From: Dichomitus squalens LYAD-421 SS1
Lineage: Eukaryota; Basidiomycota; Agaricomycetes; Polyporales; Polyporaceae
Direction: 5' to 3'
Length of the DNA: 64,000 nucleotides
NCBI RefSeq assembly: GCF_000275845.1
Contig: NW_006766891.1
Span: 340,207-404,206, forward strand
Both the position numbers and the translations under genes were made by a program. The notes under the pieces were generated by a model, which saw only the letters and a program-made list of their open reading frames with translations, was not told the origin of the DNA and made no database searches. Positions 56,452 to 64,000 of this stretch are shown here, piece by piece (the first letter of the stretch is position 1; each line of letters opens with the position of its first letter).

Positions 56452-57161
56452 ATGTCAGACGGCATCGACGACACTCCTACCAACCTTGTCCGCCCCAAGA
56501 CCGACGCTACGCTCACCATCCGTGTGATCAAGTCCTTCGAGTACCGAACCGAGCGCAGTCTCGTTCTCCACCATGTAAACCTTGAGGACACCACCGTCGG
56601 TCAGCTCAAGGAACGAGCACGTCAAGGTAACCGCCCAAGCTGTCTCGCCTTCCGTCCAACCTTGCGAACCGTGGACCGCCTGCTTTAGCGATCCAGACCC
56701 AGCCAGGATGGAAGCCGTATCGTAATACAATCCTTGGTGAGTTCAATCCTCACGCGGCGTGTTCCTTTGACCGCCTGACACTTTTCTCAGATACGCTCAA
56801 GCTGTACACGAAGGCGCATGGAGCTAAGGTGGGCCCACGTTTTATGGAAGGCTCTCTAGTTCTTCTTGCTGACTAGTATCAGACCACGAACCTGATTATC
56901 AACCTGGACCACGACGAGTGGATATTTGAAGACGACTCGAAGACCCTTGCTGACCTGGGTCTTGGTACGGCCTTCTGATATGCATGTTATGTCCGGGGGA
57001 TCTCACCTCGATGTACAGAGAATGAGTCGGAAGTCAGCTTCTTCAATCGACAGACATACGAGGAATTCAAGCAGCACCCTGACGTAAGTTCCCAACCGCG
57101 TACATCCAGTCTCTGCGCGGCTGCTAAAGTCCTCAACGATCAGACCAAGTGGGAAAGCTGA
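56452..57161 (+). CDS. UPF0538 family protein (C2orf76 homologue)
   Basis: Six exons: 56,452-56,626; 56,689-56,736; 56,791-56,828; 56,883-56,964; 57,019-57,083; 57,144-57,161. About 140 residues. The conserved family blocks are TLTIRVIKSFEYRTERSLVL, VNLEDTTVGQLKERARQAIQ, YRNTILDTLKLYTKAHGAKT, TNLIINLDHDEWIFEDDSKT and LGLENESEVSFFNRQTYEEF. The family is small, conserved from fungi to humans and of unknown function; the fold looks ubiquitin-like, an inference from its beta-rich pattern and length. Every intron is phase-consistent. Nothing odd. Confidence 0.92.
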
Positions 57162-57459
57162 TAGGTGGTTTTTGCGAGGCAGACCGGGGTCTGCGTTCGG
57201 CTACCCGTGCAGTCTCGGACTGTCATCAATGAGGTCGTCACTCTTTACTCTCGTGCTTGCAGCAAACTGTACGATAGCCCCTTGTAGTTTGTGTACGAAC
57301 GAACGTCTTGTTCAAGTTTCGTCGTAAGCCGACATGGGCCCTTGTGCACGTGTGACTGACGCGTGACGACACGCGGAGTGACAGAGTCGCGCTCGCGACG
57401 CGTGCAACGGCACCCAGTACTCTCGCTCTCTGCCATCGCCAACCACCATACGCATCATC
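57162..57459 (+). promoter_or_regulatory. Upstream region of the NSL1-like gene
   Basis: 298 bp between the UPF0538 stop and the next start. No feature is assigned beyond a short gcgtgacgacacgcg imperfect palindrome at about 57,360. Confidence 0.4.
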
Positions 57460-58309
57460 ATGGCCGTCGACTCGCAGCGCGAGGAAATCCCTCGTATATC
57501 CGTCGAGACCCTCGACGACTGGCGGCGCATCAAGAGAAACTACACCATCGCCGCCCTCACCGCCCTCGACGAGCAACTCTCTGGCAACGGTTCCGCAGAA
57601 GACCGCCAAGTGCTTCTTGCGCATCTTCATCGTGTGTGTTGCTGCTCCTCAATCTATACAGCAAACCCCGGCTTATTTGTGTGCTCCGCTCAGTTCATTG
57701 ATAGAACGTTCGAAATGGCACGACGAAACGTGCGCGTGAACGGCCAGAACCTGGAGGATCTGAACGAGGATGAAGTCGGTGCGCCCCGCTGCCTTTGTTT
57801 TCCATGAACAGCCTTTCATCGGTCTGTGTGCAGACACAGAGCCATTTGATGAGGGCTTTGACCGGCACATCTGGTCTCTGTCCGACCAAAGCCTCCGATG
57901 GGACCTGCAAATAGCCCGCGAACGACGTACAAGACCGGAAGAGATCGAGAAACAGATGCGCGACCTCCTCGCAGCTCAGAAGGAGCTCGATGCGGAAGAG
58001 GCTGCGGCGTTGGAGGACGTCCAAGATGAAGAAACGATGGTGCAGGACGATAGTACGTGTTGTGTGTCGTTCGCTCTCCCCGATGTGATGTTCACCCTGC
58101 CCCAGTTCCTCCTGATGCATATGCGCGCATCGACGAGGTCGCATCTCAAACGTTCGCCCTGGTGGAGGAATTGAAGCAGGTGCGTAGTCGTCCGGCCAAT
58201 TAACGTACAGGTGTCGACCTTGATTTCTGCGTAGGCTGTGCCAGTACAGCTAGAACGTTCCGAACGCGTCAAGACCGTTGCAGAAGAGATCAAATCGTTG
58301 AAGTTGTAG
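57460..58309 (+). CDS. NSL1: Kinetochore MIND/Mis12-complex subunit, Nsl1/Mis14-like
   Basis: Exons 57,460-57,633; 57,694-57,778; 57,834-58,052; 58,106-58,179; 58,235-58,309 give 208 residues. The signature of Mis14/Nsl1 proteins is visible: DWRRIKRNYTIAALTALDEQ, FIDRTFEMARRNVRVNGQN, EPFDEGFDRHIWSLSDQSLR and QIARERRTRPEEI, followed by a coiled coil (about residues 125-205). The Mis12 complex links CENP-C at centromeres to the KNL1 and NDC80 arms that hold microtubules. Short, helical, VNGQ-containing and of the right length, it fits well, but the family is divergent, so the call is moderately strong. Its end faces GAR1 with 169 bp between. Confidence 0.78.
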
Positions 58310-58478
58310 GATTATCCTAGTGTACCCCCACCCCATTGTAGCCTTAACATCATCCCGCTGAATTCATACGGATATCTGCACACAACGCCTTCGCGAACAT
58401 ACGAGAGGATCGAAACAACAGCAAGAGAAAGTATAGCGGAACAAACTCGTACAACAACCGCGTCTGAGTATACAGAAG

Positions 58479-59276
58479 TTATGAGCCACGACCCCGACCG
58501 AAGCCGCGTCCTCCTCCCCCGCGCCCTCTTGGTGCGCCCCTCCCACCACCGAATGTGCCCCTGCCTCTTGGTGCGCCGCGTCCACCACCGAACCCACCAC
58601 CAAAGCCACGGCCTCCCCTTGGGGCACCGCGCCCACCAGGTCCACCGCGACCTCGCCCGCCAGCGCCCCCTCGTCCGCCTGCCCCTCGGGGCTTTTTGAC
58701 ACCTGAAACGAGAATGTTCAGCACTGTATACGATGAGGAAAGAGTGGAGATTCGCACCGGCGATCTTGGGTTTCGGCAAGAACCTCTCAATCGGCAAAAG
58801 TTTGTCACCCCCGATGTACACCTTGTCGCCCTTCTTGAAGCTGCTCGCAACCATGCCCTCGCCCATCTTCACGGAAAAGTAGACCTCGTTGATGGGCCCG
58901 AGGATCTCGTCGACGCGTCCGATGACGATTTTGTTTTGTAGGTAGATGGGGGCATTGAAGTAGGGAACCTTGTCGGGCATGAGTGACTGGCAGAGCATTT
59001 CGTCTTCCACTGCGTGCATGAATGTGCCCATCTCTGAGGACGATCAATCGAGGAATCATCTTTGAGTCGCATGGGTCAATAGGATAGCGAAAAATAAACA
59101 CACCGAAAACTGTGTCCGGAGGGCCATTATCCCTCTGCTGGAACCCGCCCCTACCACCACCGCGGCCTGTCGTAATTACCATCACTGTGATAAAATATGC
59201 ACATGTGTCCTCCCAGTCGGATAGACGTACCTCCGCCACGGCCACCAAATCCTCCTCCTCGGCCTCCTCTGCTCAT
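58479..59276 (-). CDS. GAR1: H/ACA snoRNP protein Gar1
   Basis: Minus-strand gene starting [15 protein letters not shown] at 59,276 (exon 1 59,231-59,276) and ending RGRGS-stop at 58,479. The glycine-arginine-rich N-terminus leads to the Gar1 core: [58 protein letters not shown] and [20 protein letters not shown], then a second long RGG tail. Gar1 completes H/ACA particles (with Cbf5, Nop10, Nhp2) that pseudouridylate rRNA and snRNA in the nucleolus. All introns keep phase. No defects. Confidence 0.96.
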
Positions 59277-59509
59277 AATTCAGACTAGAATATCCCAGTG
59301 GTTGCAAGAGAGTCCCAAGACTTTACCGGCGGCAGGTACTGACAGCCACCGAATACACGTTTCACCGGCTCCGCGGGTTGAGAGAAGGCGAGGAGGAAAC
59401 ACGGGCGTTGAAGGCGAGGAGGACGAGCCGGACGGTGGTCGAGCGTGAAAAAGTGTGCAGCACGGGCGCCTCTCCGCGTCTCTCCCCGACTCGGTGCAGT
59501 CTGAGTCCC
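59277..59509. promoter_or_regulatory. Divergent promoter, GAR1 / PEX6
   Basis: 233 bp between start codons at 59,276 (minus) and 59,510 (plus). No TATA box is seen. Confidence 0.5.
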
Positions 59510-63432
<3,923 letters not shown>

Positions 63433-63690
63433 TGGAGACAACTTTACAGAATTTGATAGACATCAGCTCCGTGATAATGCACGATGTCATCGGAAGGCAA
63501 AGAGGGAGACGAAACACAGATGTAAGGGTCGCCAAAGGGTCAAGTTGGCTGCACTGCCACCATGGTACGGGTCTAGACCAGTTCAGATCCTCGCGTCGAT
63601 CCGCCACCCGGGCCGGCTGGCCATGGACCACACTTGCCCGATACTACAAGTCCACAACCACCACGCGACTGCATTGGCCTCATCACCTCA
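63433..63690 (+). promoter_or_regulatory. Gap between PEX6 and the next gene
   Basis: 258 bp with no supported coding region; contains the promoter of the partial gene that follows. Confidence 0.4.
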
Positions 63691-64000
63691 ATGGCTGCCG
63701 ACAACCGAACGTCGAATAGCCTTGCCTACGCTACTGCCCGCGTATCCTACCCCACGAACCTGGCTTCCGCAGAGGACATTCGCAAGTTTGTCGACCTCGA
63801 AGCCGAGAAACGCATACGAGCCATCCAGACCCTCCAGGAGGACATCGCCCATCTCTACGAGCTCCAGAATGCCTTCTCTCCGGTTAACAGACTTCCTAAT
63901 GAGCTCCTTGGCCAAGTGTTTTCCTACCTGAAAGGCCCCGGGGGTGAAAATGGAGACCTCATTGACGCCACACACGTCTGCAGGCATTGGCGTGCCGTCG
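63691..64000 (+). CDS. F-box-like protein, 5' part (cut by window edge)
   Basis: An open frame starts MAADNRTSNSLAYATARVSY and runs off the window. After a short coiled segment (LEAEKRIRAIQTLQEDIAHL) it has VNRLPNELLGQVFSYL and DATHVCRHWRAV, the F-box-like pattern (LP-E-L...IF...VC+.WR) found in very large expanded families of Agaricomycetes. Such proteins may be SCF substrate adaptors. The rest of the gene is not visible, so the C-terminal substrate domain is unknown. Confidence 0.75.
   Translation, partial: MAADNRTSNSLAYATARVSYPTNLASAEDIRKFVDLEAEKRIRAIQTLQEDIAHLYELQNAFSPVNRLPNELLGQVFSYLKGPGGENGDLIDATHVCRHWRAV

Overview
The window is genomic DNA of a filamentous basidiomycete, most likely an Agaricomycete. 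The evidence is dense genes with many phase-consistent spliceosomal introns of about 45-60 bp, a cell-wall-integrity MAP kinase, class V myosin, MET30-type F-box/WD40 protein and AAA peroxin typical of Dikarya, and Plavaka-type transposase plus DUF6698-like genes, which I know from Agaricomycetes. No species can be named from the sequence alone.

Layout. About 1-19,060 is a transposon graveyard. Its left edge looks like the 3' end of a plus-strand LTR element. A minus-strand Ty3/gypsy element (about 449-16,557) has LTR-like ends, a split gag, and a pol joined to gag by what looks like a -1 frameshift signal. Its gag is interrupted by a complete 10,206-bp DNA transposon (4,777-14,982) of the Plavaka/CACTA-like group, with matching terminal inverted repeats and an AT target duplication. 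That transposon carries a transposase (minus strand), a divergent DUF6698-like gene, a small convergent ORF, a second diverged copy of a transposase tail, and a relic of a CDC20/Fizzy-type WD40 gene. The gypsy element abuts a broken Ty1/copia gag (16,676-17,187) and probable copia LTR, followed by a 913-bp Tc1-type foldback element (18,139-19,051). Nearly all nonsense codons in these elements can be explained by C:G to T:A transitions.

From about 19,580 to the right end the window is ordinary gene-rich chromosome. In order: SLT2/MPK1 MAP kinase (+), COG4 Golgi tether subunit (+), VPS2/CHMP2 ESCRT-III (-), an AN1 zinc-finger protein like CUZ1/ZFAND1 (+), class V myosin (-), a bestrophin-like channel (+), the 24-kDa complex I subunit (-), GSK3 kinase (+), MET30-like F-box/WD40 (+), an intron-containing tRNA-Leu(UAA) (+), an unrecognised protein with a repeated KPTRxVRxxPGG motif (-), COQ7 (+), an RBM5/10-like RRM/G-patch protein (+), an intracellular GH3 beta-glucosidase with a PA14 insert (-), a phosphatidylserine-decarboxylase-family enzyme (-), a UPF0538 protein (+), an NSL1/MIS14 kinetochore protein (+), GAR1 (-), PEX6 (+), and the start of an F-box-like gene cut by the window edge.

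The host genes do not form a pathway cluster. They are housekeeping genes, often in divergent pairs sharing 140-800 bp promoters (VPS2/AN1, myosin/bestrophin, complex I/GSK3, KPTR-protein/COQ7, GAR1/PEX6). The most unusual biology is in the left 19 kb. Exon coordinates were read by eye from splice signals and checked for phase. Family assignments rest on recognised motifs, with no database search.
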